Shown: positions 1 through 12,115 of the stretch, one piece after another
Layout: each line of letters starts with the position of its first letter
Position numbering within the stretch: the first letter of the stretch is position 1
Assembly (NCBI GenBank): GCA_038496675.1
Contig: CM076661.1
Location: 13,057,226-13,121,225 of the forward strand
Length of the DNA stretch: 64,000 nt
From: Rachycentron canadum
Lineage: Eukaryota > Chordata > Actinopteri > Carangiformes > Rachycentridae
Direction: 5' to 3'
Notes under the pieces: generated by a model
The model's database searches: none
The model's input: the letters and a program-made list of their open reading frames with translations, nothing else
Told to the model about the DNA's origin: nothing
Made by a program: the position numbers and the translations under genes

Positions 1-16
1 TGTGTATAAGAGACAG
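1..16 (+). other. Tn5/Nextera mosaic-end adapter remnant
   Basis: The first 16 bases, TGTGTATAAGAGACAG, are identical to the 3' part of the 19-bp Tn5 transposase mosaic end used in tagmentation libraries. The match starts exactly at base 1 and is followed by a C-rich run. It is best read as untrimmed sequencing adapter left at a contig end, not as a genomic Tn5 copy, because no transposase or second end is present. Confidence 0.93.
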
Positions 17-2330
17 CCCCCCCCCGCCTCCCTCTCCCACCACAGAAGACCTCTCCCAGGCAGCACAGCTTTTTTTTTTCTAATGATGTTTCAGGATGCT
101 GTGCTTTAATAAACAGGAAGAATGTACATAAGAGAGCAAGCCCCAGGCTTGGTTAGACTATTAAAGGATGATTCCAGTTTATTGCAACATGGGTTGTAGT
201 TTCATAGTTTTGGGTGTTATTTCTATTGCTTATGATAAGATTGTACTCGCTTTAAGTTAATTTAAGTTAATTGGTGAGATCTGTCACCATAATGTTGTTT
301 TGGAGCAAGAAACACAAGGCATCAGATTATGAAAAAAGAGAAGCACCAGTCTGATAAAACCAACCAACAAGTCCACCAACAAGTCCTCCAACTGAATCGA
401 CCCTATGGGTTGTTTGACGTTACCCTTAGACAGAACCATTTAGTGCGCAGATTTGACACAAAAGCTACTTGGTTAGGTTTAGGACATGATCACAGTTTGG
501 AATGAAAGGAGTACTTCCTACATTTATTTTTCTATGTTGAAAAAAAAAACCACACTGTTCATGGAATAGTTAACAACTTGTATTGGTTTTACACTGAAAA
601 TGAACAGTGACTTCCCATGTGAAAGTCTTGTGTTTGGTCAACCCAACCTCCTTGTAATGCAGATTTTATCGCACCAAATGCCTCGAAATACCTCCTCTAC
701 TCCAGCCACAATTCACACTGCCACTAGAGGTCACCCAACAAGTCAAGGTAGCTGCTTATACAGATAACTTTATTAAAAACATCCATGGCATCACATAAGA
801 TTAGATGAGATAAGATAAGTTTACATAAGGTGATAGGAACATCAGGGTATAGGAATCAGAGAAATTGGAGAAAAAGTTTGGTTCTTTCTTTCTCTCTGTA
901 TATATGGCAACTATTGAAAGTGTTCTATTGTGTGATGTGCTCTGTTGCTCTTCCTTAAGTTTCACTCTTCTTCTCCCTTTGATACATTTTCTTAGGAAGT
1001 CTATCTTCATTCAAATCAAGAGTGTAAGAATAGAGAATGCCGTATGGATTGTAAAGCCCTTTAAGGCAATTATGTGATCTTTGGTTCGATAAGATTAGCA
1101 CAACTTGACTTACAACTTGACGTGTGGGCATTTAGGTCAAGTACAATTGCTCTGTAAACAGTTTCGGTAATAATTTTACTGTTCACTTTTCTTTTCTCTC
1201 TCAAATGAGTTTGACAAATGTTGGATTGCAACCTGGACAAACCAAGAAGTTTGTTTAAAAGTTCTGGACTAAAACATCAGACCTCTTTGTGGTGATGGTG
1301 TGACGTTTTTAGATCTGCTACAACCTGTGACATGGAATTTATTTTTGCTTTTTACCTTTTTTATAGTCTTTTGCTAGGCTAAGCTCACTGAGCGCTCTAG
1401 CATACACATATGACAATATAGACACTTTCCATCCATCCATTTTCTTCTGCTCATCTGGGGCCAGGATGTGGTGGTGGGACAGTGGAGTTATTATTTAATT
1501 CTGTGAAATATTGATAGTATGTTAAGTAAAGTATGTTTCCTAAAAACTTGAAATTGAACTTCTTCTTATTACAGAGAGGAATGATGGGCACAACTATGAA
1601 AATGAGACCCAAGTTGTAATAAACTTTTTTGGTCATTTAAATGTATTTGCAATAGAATTTGCTTTACCCCTATCCCCTTCATTGGAGCTAAACTATTAAT
1701 TTGCATTTTTATATTGTGATATAGGGTTAACCTCAGCTGAGACAGTTCAGAGAGAGTAAGAGGGGCATTGAGCAGGCAGCATGGAGAGAGCAGTAGCTTG
1801 GGTCCCGAGTCCCAGGATTAGAGTCATGGGACTAGGCAGAGGCAGGACCATTACCTCTGAGTGGAAAGGCTCAAACCCAGTGACTCCTTCTCAGATCAGA
1901 TGGAGAGGGAAAGACTTAGGAAAAGAGAGAGAGAAAAAGAACTGGGGAGGGATGGAAGGAGGGTCTACATGTCCAAGAAGAGGATTGCAGAAGTGCAGAG
2001 CAATTAGGTGTGGTGGGATGGGAAAGATGTGTTTTTATGGTCAGGGAAGAGTCTTGTGATCGTTTTGAAAGAATGTGTTCATAATCTCTATGGAGGGGTT
2101 ACTGTCGTGAGAATGATTGTGGTAATAGAGGTCAGATTCTGTCTGAGGAGCCTGAATAGGCCATCGCCACTAAACTTCATTTAACTTAGTCCTTTTGAAT
2201 CCATCTGATCCCCCCCCACCCCCAAACCTGCACATAAATCCCTGTATTATTCCACTCGGGCTGTTATCACCCGAATGTGTTGCAACTGTATCACTCAGTC
2301 CTGTCTACGACTGACCATTAACCCCTTTAA
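17..2330. other. Intergenic, no gene seen
   Basis: No reading frame here looks like a conserved protein. A short fragment at about 1427-1480 begins with repeated ATCC units and then resembles the start of a common teleost interspersed repeat. From about 1740 to 2060 the plus strand is strongly purine-rich (GA and GG runs), which creates chance open frames. A C-run lies near 2210. By synteny this side should lead towards OTX2, but no OTX2 exon is visible. Confidence 0.6.
1427..1480. repeat. Short teleost interspersed-repeat fragment
   Basis: The segment starts CCATCCATCCATTTTCTTCT and continues with a degenerate 'tcatctggggccagg' stretch. From memory this resembles the head of a repeat scattered widely in fish genomes. 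Only about 50 bp are recognisable, so the family cannot be named. Confidence 0.45.
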
Positions 2331-2941
2331 CTCGTCAATATAGCAGTGGAAATTTTTTTTTTTTTTTATTTCTTTGCATGGCTGAGAAGAAGAACACGAA
2401 GAAGTAGAAGCAGGTGAGTGTGGATAATTGAGCAGTCTGCAGGCATGGAGCCCAGAGATAAGTGAAAGAGTCAGAAATTGAGTGTGATGCTGAGGCGAGG
2501 GCCGGGCCCTTTATTTGATGGAGAAAAGAGGAAACGGGAAAAAGGAGAGGAGGATGTCTCTGAGGAGGAGAGATAGACAGCAGCAGAGCGAGGGACTCAG
2601 AGACATAGAAGGGGAAAGATATGGATGGCAGGCAGCAATTACTGAGACTGAAGCTCAGTGTGAACACTGCCAAGTGTGTGTGTGTGTGTGAGAGACAGTA
2701 TGTGAGGAAGAGAGAGGCATAGAGCGAGAGGGGGGAAGAGGCAGAGGGAGGATTGAGATCTCTGCCTGCCTGGGCCCCTGCTGACTCTCATACAGGCAGA
2801 TCACAGGCTCATCATGTCAGCTCTGTTTGTGGAAATCCTCCCTCATCAAATGACAAATTTGCTACACGTTTACCTTTATCAGATCTGGGAAGAGAGGCAG
2901 AGGAGATGAGCAAAGGGAAAGGGCTGACTGTGTATGCGTAT

Positions 2942-2998
2942 GTCTGTGTCTGTGTATGTGTGTGTGTGTGTGTGAGTACCTCTCTCTCTCTCTCTCTG
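2942..2998. repeat. Compound (GT)n-(CT)n microsatellite
   Basis: An interrupted GT/TCTGTG tract runs directly into a TCTCTC tract. It translates as Cys-Val and Ser-Leu repeats in several frames and explains the apparent open frames over it. Confidence 0.9.
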
Positions 2999-4878
2999 TC
3001 GCCGCTACTGTCGAGGGGCCAATTACTTGCTCCTCCGAGAGCAACTCTGCCATCTCAGGCCTTTCATTCAGCCACCCACCCTCCTCCTCCTCCTCCTTGG
3101 AAACATCTGTCTCTGAATATGCAATGAGCGTGTCAAAGAGAATACACCCACGTCCTGCACAAAGCTAATATTTGCTAACATCAAACCTGTCTGTTCTGCC
3201 CCTAGTGCCGTGTATGCTGTTAGAGCAGGATGCCACCAGTGCTGCTGGGAACCTCTCCCCCTCCTGCTGTAAGATTACTGGCCTTGTTACTGACACCATG
3301 CCTCACTGCCCTCCTCCTTCTCTTCTTCCTCTCCGCCTCCCCCTTTGGCCATCCCTGTCTTATCAATCAGCCTGCCCCTTCATCTTCTTCATCTTCTTCC
3401 TCCTGTATTAAGGCTTAATTAACTGGACTTGGGCCTCATCAGCGTTCTTGAATAAACATCAATATTGACCAAAGTTTTGCTTGACAGCTTAGGTTATCTG
3501 GATTTTTATGGATCATGGTTGATGAGTGCATTTAACCTGTCTCTACTTGCTGGTCTTAAATAAGAAAACACTCGGTATCTTGTGGTGTTTATTGGCTTAA
3601 TCATCTACTTTGAGGAGAATCCTAAAATCAATAGACAGATATGGAGATTGGATTATGGCTGTATTGTGAAAAAAGGAGGGCATTTAGGAGTCATTTTCTC
3701 ATCTTGATGTTTTTTTTCTTCCATATTCTATTGGGTACACTGACTCTGTGGTTGTTTATTTTATTTGTTAGCAAATTTAACATGGACTGGAGATAATTTG
3801 CAGCCCCTTATGTGGTTAGGCTTTAAATTTAGGTTTTAAAAAAAAAACATTTCTGCAACAGATTTAGAATAAAAACAACAGCACAGATGACACAGACAGT
3901 GTCTGTGTGCGCATGTATGTGTACAGGATTGTGTACCTGGCATGTATACAGGAGTGTGTGTAAGAGTCTGTGAAGTGGATCCATTCAAAATGTATTCAGT
4001 GTTAATATCTTTGTTATTCTTTAAATCTTTCGGTCACAATACCAGACACCATGAATACACATCATGAGAATACATGAACGTTTGTTTGTTCAGCTTAGTT
4101 TCCATGTCATAAACAAACACCTCCTTCATTCACCCTTCCTACCTGGCAATAATAAAATCTTTTTATTAGATTTCTGAGATGAGATTCTTTTTTTATTCCA
4201 CACATTCTCCTCCTTTGCCAAAACCTGGTGTCTACATTACCTATAACTCATCAAGCTGATGAAGAGCAGGCTAGTGAGGTCTGGTAAATCTCACCTGTTT
4301 CCAACTCCATGCCACCAGTTTTTTTTTTTTCTTTTTTCAAATGTGTGGTCTGTAGACCCAACCGGGCGTGCCTCAAGTGATCATCTGAAGCAATATATCA
4401 GACTACCGCTGTACCGCTGTCTACATGACTTTTATTTTCATGTATGCAGTAGTGGTGCTGAAGACCTGTAAACAAACTGTGATGTATGAAATTGTGGAGC
4501 TGCTCTTTCATGATACATCTCATGATATCATTTTTAAAGCTGCTTGGAAAATAAAGATGTGCTGCCTCAAGCGCCTCTTCTTTGGACGCTACCTGATCAA
4601 CCCTATTGATCATAACCCCTGATAACTCATTCTTTGTTGTTGTGCCAACAGTGATAAATATTGAGAGATTTTTATCAGGAATTGTAGGTGAGGAGGCTCC
4701 CTCCTCCTCCCCCTGACCTTTGCTGTCTTTGATTATGGGATCCAACACTTTGGAGAAAGGAGAGAATAACGAGTTGGAGGAGGCACTTTCTCTACACTGT
4801 CTTTTTCTGTTGACTGATGAAGATTAAAGAGACAGAAACAGAGAGAGAAAGATTATAGGAGGGCAGAGATTGACTGCT

Positions 4879-4880
<2 letters not shown>

Positions 4881-4909
<29 letters not shown>
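4881..4909. repeat. (AG)n microsatellite
   Basis: About 14 uninterrupted AG units lie inside a wider purine-rich stretch, about 4830-4980. There is no coding evidence. Confidence 0.92.
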
Positions 4910-5470
4910 CGAAGGGTGAACGAGGGAGGGAAGAAGAGACCATGGATGATAGCAGGCTATGAGAGAGAGAGGAAGCATTTGCATAATGTCCTCCACCACA
5001 GTAAGTCCCTGAGGCTAGCCATGCTGGATAACACAGGACCAATACTCTTAATTCAATCTCTTTATTTTTCTAATACTTCATAAATTAATAATTCGTCCCC
5101 ATTCCACCCCCAGCCACCCCCTCTCGTCCACAAACCACCGTGAGCGTCGAGCCGAGCTGCCTAAGTTTGTAACTTTAACCCAAGAAATTGATGTGAGCAG
5201 GCCTTGAGGCAGACCTGCTAATGAATGGATAGAGAGAGAAAGAAGAAAGTTAAAAGATGGTCTTTTATAAAGTAATTTAAGAAAATCCTGTTAGCTGGAT
5301 CAAGTACAAGAGTATAATTTCTCAAAACGGGAAAAAGAGGAGCTTTCGCGCCTCTCCCGCACACTTAATAACAAAATTAAGGAGGTAAAAAGATAAAGAC
5401 AGGGAATCAATTAGGCCAGGGCTGGTAAACAGTGCTAATTGTAGAGAGGGTGGGATGGCCCATGGAGGTA

Positions 5471-8400
5471 GGATGATGGGTGCGATGCTCAAGTGCTCAC
5501 ACCCTTGGGCAACCGAATCTCATGCCACCTCCCACACTGACATCCCGGATGAAATCTGGGCAGGGTGAGGCCAGCGAGGGAGGAAATTCAGGACAGGTAG
5601 ACACACGCAGCTCTGACCACACACCGGCTGGATTTGTTGTCAGAAAGGCATTTAAATTATCTATTGATCCCCAAATAAGTGTCATACATAGTTTCATTAA
5701 AATTTTTATGTCTTTTCTTCTATTTTTTTCTACCCGTCCTCTTCTCTACTGCAGCTTTTATTCACTGGAGTGCTCCTCTTTTTTTCGGGTTCATGATGAC
5801 ACTATCATTCCCCTATGGTGGAGGTGTGGAGAGACACCCATCACATAGACAGCCTGTTAACCAGGCACTAAACACACTGGAGATAAGAGGAGATTATCAG
5901 ACTGTTATTGTTCCAAAGGGGAGTCCTCTGTCACAGAGACCTGACCAGGCTCAGTCAGTCAGAGAGGAAAGAAGAAAGAATGGATGGATGGATGTGGTGG
6001 TGATTACTTAGGGGAAGAGGATCACTCACTATCTCTTCCTTCTGTTGTGAGTATAACCTTGGTTGCGTTGCCTCAGGGAATCAACATCAGATAAATATTG
6101 AAGGGGGTATTTGAAATTTGTTTTGAAATTGACAGCATATTTGTCAGTGTTGATTGATTTGCATATAAACGTGTACATTTAATGTAATCTGATAAATCCT
6201 GAGGTTTACCTCCTTAACATAGTTTTCTGCTTTTGTTTCTCTTCAAAAAAATGATGAAAATGAATGAATGTTTCATTTTATTCAGTACTGACAGTTTCAC
6301 GTGGATCCTGAATCACCTGATCCCCATTCTTCATTTACACTATGCTTCACTACACATCACATCTATATACCACACATATAACTTTTACTTGTATTTTTTT
6401 GTATGCCTGTACTATTTTATAAGGTTGAAATGTGTGATATGTTTTGCACACAATTTAGTCAAGTACAGCCTAATATATTTGTTCCTTTATGAACTTATGG
6501 ATGTCTGCAATAGGTCAGGAAGTAAAGTCAAATTGAGATTAGCGTAATAGTAATAGTAATAATCAGTAATTGCAGTATTAGTACTATTATTACTATTGCC
6601 TACATATAGTAGAAAGACTTACATCTAAATATATAATATATATATAATACATAATTTAAATTTATCTAAGCAAATAATTGGTTCTGCTTCTTTTTTGTAA
6701 TAACAGAAAAATATAACATAATTACAACTAGTTGTGTAAATACAAATTCTTTTTTCAGTATTGATATATATCATAATTAATCAAAGAGAACATTTTTGGA
6801 TCTCAGAACATGTGGGATGTCTTACACAGCAATGCCACCAACTCAAATAAAAAGTGCTGGAATTTTCTATTTCTATATGTTTACTCATTATTTAAAATTA
6901 CTTTATGTTCATTTTCAATAGGTCTAAAAACAGGCAACATATAATTCATTAAACCAAACCAAATTACTGAAATACAAAATGTATAAATGAATATTCAGTG
7001 TTAAACCATGTCTGTGGATAAAATAAATGCATCTTACCTTTTATATCTGTATAATTTAAAGCTTTACCTTGCATTTAGATGTGACCCTTTTGACCTTTTA
7101 TCCAGTGTTTCACTTGTATTCCACTTCCTCAGTAGATAAAAGTGAAGATGAATGGTCTCTGTGGGCATACCAAACACTGAGCATTATTTGATTCCGACTC
7201 CCCTGGGTGTTATGACTGGGAAATAATTGTACGTATTTGTATTTGTTTCTTTTTCACTGTGGTGCGCTCTGGGTAATTCTTAATACCTTCTAGAGATTAT
7301 ACGGTAACTCCCAAACTCCCATGATTATAATTAAGCCTGACTTGGTTATAAAATGAGCAAATAGCAATTTAGTTTTGCATCGTGTGAGGGAGCATCTCTG
7401 TGTGTTCCTCTGTGTTCTTGCCTCTCCACACATTTCTACATATCTGAATGTACTTGTGACTGTGCTTGAGAGTTTGAATATGCACATGCATTGTGTGTGT
7501 GACAGGGGAAAGTGCTGCAGAGGAAAGGAATACATATGGGGAGGTTTGGTTAGGCTTGGAGACTGCTATCATCTTCCTTCTGGCAAAAAGAGAAGCAGAA
7601 AAAAAACACAAACATTCCCCCATCCATTCTCTTTCTCCTCCTTATTCTCTATCTTGCACTCACTCTCTTCAGCTTTCTCCCTCTCTCTTTCTGTATCATT
7701 TACAAAGGCAGCCGTTTCCTCCAAAATGAGGCCACGTACGGAAGGTATGCAAATGAAATCATTGCTCGTGGATTAGAATGGGACACCATATACCCTAAAT
7801 CATGATTGTCAATCATGGCTGGGGATTAAGGGATATGGGCTCACAGACCTAAAAAAGCAACATTTCCCCCCACAGTCAGATCCCCATTGTGAGGAGCTCT
7901 GAGGAAGAGGGGGCTCCACAGGGGAGGAGAACAACACTGGAGCACTAGTGCCCCCTTCTGTCTGATGTTCACCGCACCATTTCATCATCAAACACCAGCC
8001 AGTCTGAACAGAAATAGAGGCTGGCACACACAAGCCTATTCATTTACATTCACCGTAGCCAGAGGCAAAAGCTTGATTAGACAAATGCACATGCTTTGGT
8101 GATGCAGTGTTTCATCTTCAGTGGAGGAGAGAGAGACCTCATTTGTTTCTCTGGCATATGTGCAGGCTTGGTTCAACATCAGTGGGTTAGGAGGGCCATA
8201 GGCCTTACAAATGTAACAGATGTTTGTTTGCCCTGTGAGTGAATGTGTTAAGCACAGAAGTCTCTCAACCATCAGAATCAATTTGTTCTTTATACTGTCA
8301 ATGTGATTTTAATATGTAGTGTGGACTGTATGCACGTTTATGTGCACTGTGCTTGTACTACATCTGCCAATTTGTCAGTCAGAGTTATTGTATGTATTTA

Positions 8401-9100
8401 AGAATGCATCCATATTATAGGGAAGAAAGGAAAAACATTTTTCATTAAAGCACCAATATTGTGTTACAACTAATAATACAGAACATTATTAATTTAACTT
8501 TATATAAGCACATTACTAATTAGAATAATATCTTGAAATGTACTTGAAAATCTGGAGTTGTTCTTCATATTTAGGAATAAGTGCAGCTTGTCACACAGAG
8601 ACATGTTTAGTGGATTGTGTGTGCAGACCCTGGAGCCCTCAGCTAGAGTGCCAGTCTGTTCCTGTGGAGCAGTCAACCAGACAAACCCAGCCAAGAGATT
8701 GCAAGGTGCAGGCACCGGGCCAGGAAATAGCACTGGAAAACACTCCACTATGGCAGAGAATTAACAGTGTTTTTATAGGAGAGATGGTGGAGGGAAAAAA
8801 GCACTGGTTTAGCATCATCAAAAGGACAGCGGTGTATGATTGAAGGAATCAAGGGAGAGTTTCGTGATAATGAGAAAAGTGAGCAAAGGATGAGAGTTGG
8901 CACCTTTCACATCCTGCACAGTGCAGCTCCCGGCTGCCCAAGACTGAAGGTGGTGTGGCACCTGTGCCATTTTGGCCCTGGCATTGTACGGGCAGGAGGT
9001 CAAGGCCAGGGCAACATCTGCATCACATCAGAGAGCCTGGCTTCCTGCCCATGCCACGAAAGTCTCTCACAGAGAAATCCTAAAGAATAGAATAGATAAT
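5471..9100. other. Intergenic, AT-rich core, no gene seen
   Basis: Bases 6100-7100 are very AT-rich, with ATA/TAT runs and an imperfect inverted ATAGTAAT/ATTACTAT region near 6545-6600. A GGAT tandem occurs near 5978. Bases 8836-9080 are more complex and GC-balanced and look non-repetitive. None of the short open frames shows a domain or splice-supported structure. Confidence 0.55.
7941..7965 (-). promoter_or_regulatory. CTCF-like motif (candidate)
   Basis: Read on the minus strand this gives AGAAGGGGGCACTAG, close to the vertebrate CTCF core (AGGGGGCRCTA). It is a single motif match by eye with no supporting context. Confidence 0.35.
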
Positions 9101-11752
9101 GACCACAAAGTGCTTTCTGTGCATATTCAGTTTATACTCAATTATCAGCAGTATTGTTTTTCATAATTTGTACTATGGAGTTTTAAGTACAGTTAAACTG
9201 GTTAATCATTAAACATTTAACACTGATCACATCTGTTGTAACATTTATAAATGCAGTTATGTTTGAAAATAGTTAAATAAGAGCTGCATGTGAAACTCAG
9301 GCAACGTGACCTGTATGAGAGCTACACACTCATTGCAGTGTGTGCAGTAAAAATTACCTGACTAATTTCAAGCAGGGGGGATCCTTAATACCATCCCAAC
9401 CTACTACAGCGAGACCACCTGAGTCATCTTTCTGATGGTGGGTAAAATAAACCACTGAAATTGATATGAGCTGCCAGCACACTAAAGAGCAAATCATTAT
9501 GCATCATTAGGTGAAGATTTAGTTTAAACGTGTTTAGCAGGAATTAAGCAAAGCTGTTGTTGACATGGATTGACTGCTGTAATGCTTTATTGTCAGTGCT
9601 CCAGGAGGCAGAGGGAGGGCCGGCCTATTTGGGGTAGCAGCAACGCGCCGAAAGCAAGGATTTATGGGATATTCGGAGGACAAACTGGGTGTGCAGAAAG
9701 AGTGGACAAACAGGAAAGTATGGTTGATGAATTGGCAGAGAAGAAGAAAGGGTGATGAATGAAAAAGGGTAAATAAATGAGGGTGTCCATGGTCAGGGGA
9801 AGAGGGGATTCAGTTGCAGTGCTTTTTTAACTTTAACTTCAATATCGAGGCTCAGAATGCTTCAGGTGATTTGCACTTTATCTTCAAAACATTTTAGGTT
9901 ACAGCTTCATTGAAGCTTAAAACAAATGAAATGTTTAATTCTACAGTGGCATTTTTTCTGTTTAAGGGTTCAAAAAGTTACTGCACAGAGCAATGAGCAT
10001 CACATTGCAGACTGATATTGGTGTGTTGACAAGAGTCAAGTACTAATTCAAGGCTAATGATATTCAGAAGGTTTCATGTGTCTAGGTGACTGTGGGAGAT
10101 GCACTATAGCGCAGGTGCTTATTGAGTGGTATCAGTTTTTAGGAAGGATGTAGATGAGTAAAACTCCTACAGCAGGAAAAAGCCTCAAGAAGCAGACTCA
10201 AAGGTGGAACATGAACAACCTGTCCACGGTCAGTTCAACCACAGACAAGTTTCTCTCTCCTGTCCTGATGCCCCTGTGTTTGTATGTGTTGGCGTCTTTA
10301 TGTGTCTGAATGTGTATGCAAGAGCTGCTCAAACTGACGAGTAAGAGAGGACAGTCTTATCCAGCTCTCCAGTGTTGACAGTATTACTAATCCCCTCCAC
10401 CTGCTCAAACACCCACCCCAAAAAACACATCCCTCCCCCTCTTCCATGTGCCTGTGCTGGGAGTCCCTGGGGCCAGGCTGCGCCTCTGCCTTCGTCTCCA
10501 CACCAGTTATCGTCACTGGCCCGGCTCCTCTCCCCCAACCCCTTCCTGCTCCGCGTACATTAATCGCTGCAAAAACAAATAGTTTTCAAATGTTTGGAAA
10601 AGCCCCACTGTTTGCATCAGGGCCTAACAAAATAATTTTTACAAGCTATCCAGTTGTGATTAGGGCTGAGAGAATTGAATTTATGTGGCATTGATAATAT
10701 TAATATTAACCTAATTAATTATGTTGTTTGAACTTGCACAGCACTGTGTGTACCTTCTACACAACACTAACCAGCCGGAGCTGGAACTGAGCTCTCAGGC
10801 GTCTCTATCTCCCCAGCTCTCCCCCAGTCCATGACTACTGCACACAATTCATCAACTCGTAGATATCTAATCCCCTCTGGCTCCGCTCACTTCCTGAAGT
10901 CTAAGAAAGAACTTTACTCTAGTGGCAAGAATTCCCATGAATACTTGATGACTTCTATAGAAAGGAAGACTGTTTCATCTCACTTTGAAAGTGACATTCG
11001 TAAGAGAACTCAAGTAACTTTTGATTTACAGTTCCACATCTATGCAGGATATTCAGAGGAGGGACAATAACAAAATGCAACATCTTTTTAATGAGTCACT
11101 AATTAAGGTAAACAGCAGTACAGTGGGAGCAGCTTTCCGTAGGAGACAGTTTCAGGCATGAGGGACATGATCTATCTTCTGTCTTAGTACAGAAGACTGT
11201 GTGAACCTCCAATAAGCCCTGTGTGAAGAAGTCCCTCTAGTTTGTTTCCTTAATCAGCAGAGGTCAACATTTCAATGTCTCCTGACCCAGAAACAACGCA
11301 GATCCAGTCAACAATGCCTTTGGACTGTGTGCCCTGCTGGATGAGCAAGTGTTGATCTGTGCAATTACAGTGACACATACTCAGTGACCAATCACACCAG
11401 TCATCTGAGTTTAAGAAGGGACCACCCAAATCTTCAGAGAGGGTCTCAGACCTGTTTATAGTTCAAATCAGTTCTCTGTGATGGTCTCTTGACCTTTACT
11501 TTGTGGTCAGAGCCCAGAGGTTAGAGAGGTGGTCATGTGTCTCTCTTAGCCATACAGAGCTCTATCTCATGCTTGGTAAGGCTGTCCCCATTCTCTACAG
11601 TTCATTACAAAGTGAGGCTGTTCCCTAAAGACAGTGCTACTGCAGGACTGATGTTTGACTTTGTGTGTTGTTGACAGTCTCCCTTTACAGCAGCTTTAGG
11701 GTCTATTCTTGCGCACATTTGCAGCCACAGAACTTATATATTTGGCACAATC

Positions 11753-11777
11753 AAAAAAAAAAAAAAAAAAAAAAAAA
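11753..11777 (+). repeat. Poly-A run
   Basis: A run of 25 uninterrupted A bases. It could be the tail of a degraded retroposon, but no clear element body or target-site duplication is visible beside it. Confidence 0.9.
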
Positions 11778-11784
11778 TTCCTTT

Positions 11785-11790
11785 TTTAAT
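11785..11790 (-). terminator. exoc5: Candidate exoc5 polyadenylation signal (ATTAAA)
   Basis: TTTAAT on the plus strand gives ATTAAA on the minus strand, about 330 bp beyond the exoc5 stop codon. It is followed in the gene's direction by a long T-rich run, which fits the downstream element. This is the nearest plausible signal by eye, and other hexamers lie further on. Confidence 0.35.
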
Positions 11791-12115
11791 TAGCACTGAA
11801 TTCAGCGCTGTCCATTTACTTATGTCAGAAATTATAGCCATGTGGCTTGATGATGGATTAGTATTTAAAAACAAATGAATGTCAATAGATACTTAAATTT
11901 CTTCAGCTTGGAGAAATAAACTGGTAAAATGCACATTTCCCACATTCAAGGAGCAGTAGCCTTTGTCTCCATGAATAACAAAGCAATCCCAGTAAAGTCT
12001 GTATAATGAGGTGCCAGACCGATGCATTCTCTGAAAAAGGGATGGGTATCTTCAAGGTGCATTATCTCATCAAAGCATGGGTTACTGGACGGAGGGTGGC
12101 AAAGAGAGTCATTCA

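Larger units (their letters stand above)
2331..5470. other. Intergenic, microsatellite and purine-rich tracts
   Basis: No gene is supported. The interval has a T-run near 2350, a purine-rich stretch at about 2380-2760, GT and CT microsatellites at 2674-2998 and a GA microsatellite at 4881-4909. Between them lie complex stretches, about 3400-3480 and 5100-5450, that contain several TAATTA- and ATTA-like homeodomain cores and no repeat I recognise. The frames read here are created by low-complexity sequence (CV, SL and KK repeats). Confidence 0.55.
9101..12115. other. Intergenic and probable exoc5 3' UTR
   Basis: No protein gene is visible. The part nearest 12,115 should be the exoc5 3' UTR, since that gene runs leftwards from its stop at 12,116. 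An A-run lies at 11,753-11,777. The stretch from about 11,100 to 11,740 is complex sequence with scattered short direct repeats and no recognised element. Where the transcript ends is not certain. Confidence 0.5.

Noticed and set aside
1..16. Genuine genomic Tn5 insertion
   Set aside because: Only a 16-bp end is present, exactly at the contig edge, with no transposase or partner end; library adapter is far more likely.
2753..3168. Open frames with Cys-Val and Ser-Leu repeats
   Set aside because: They are translations of GT and CT microsatellites and not a protein gene.
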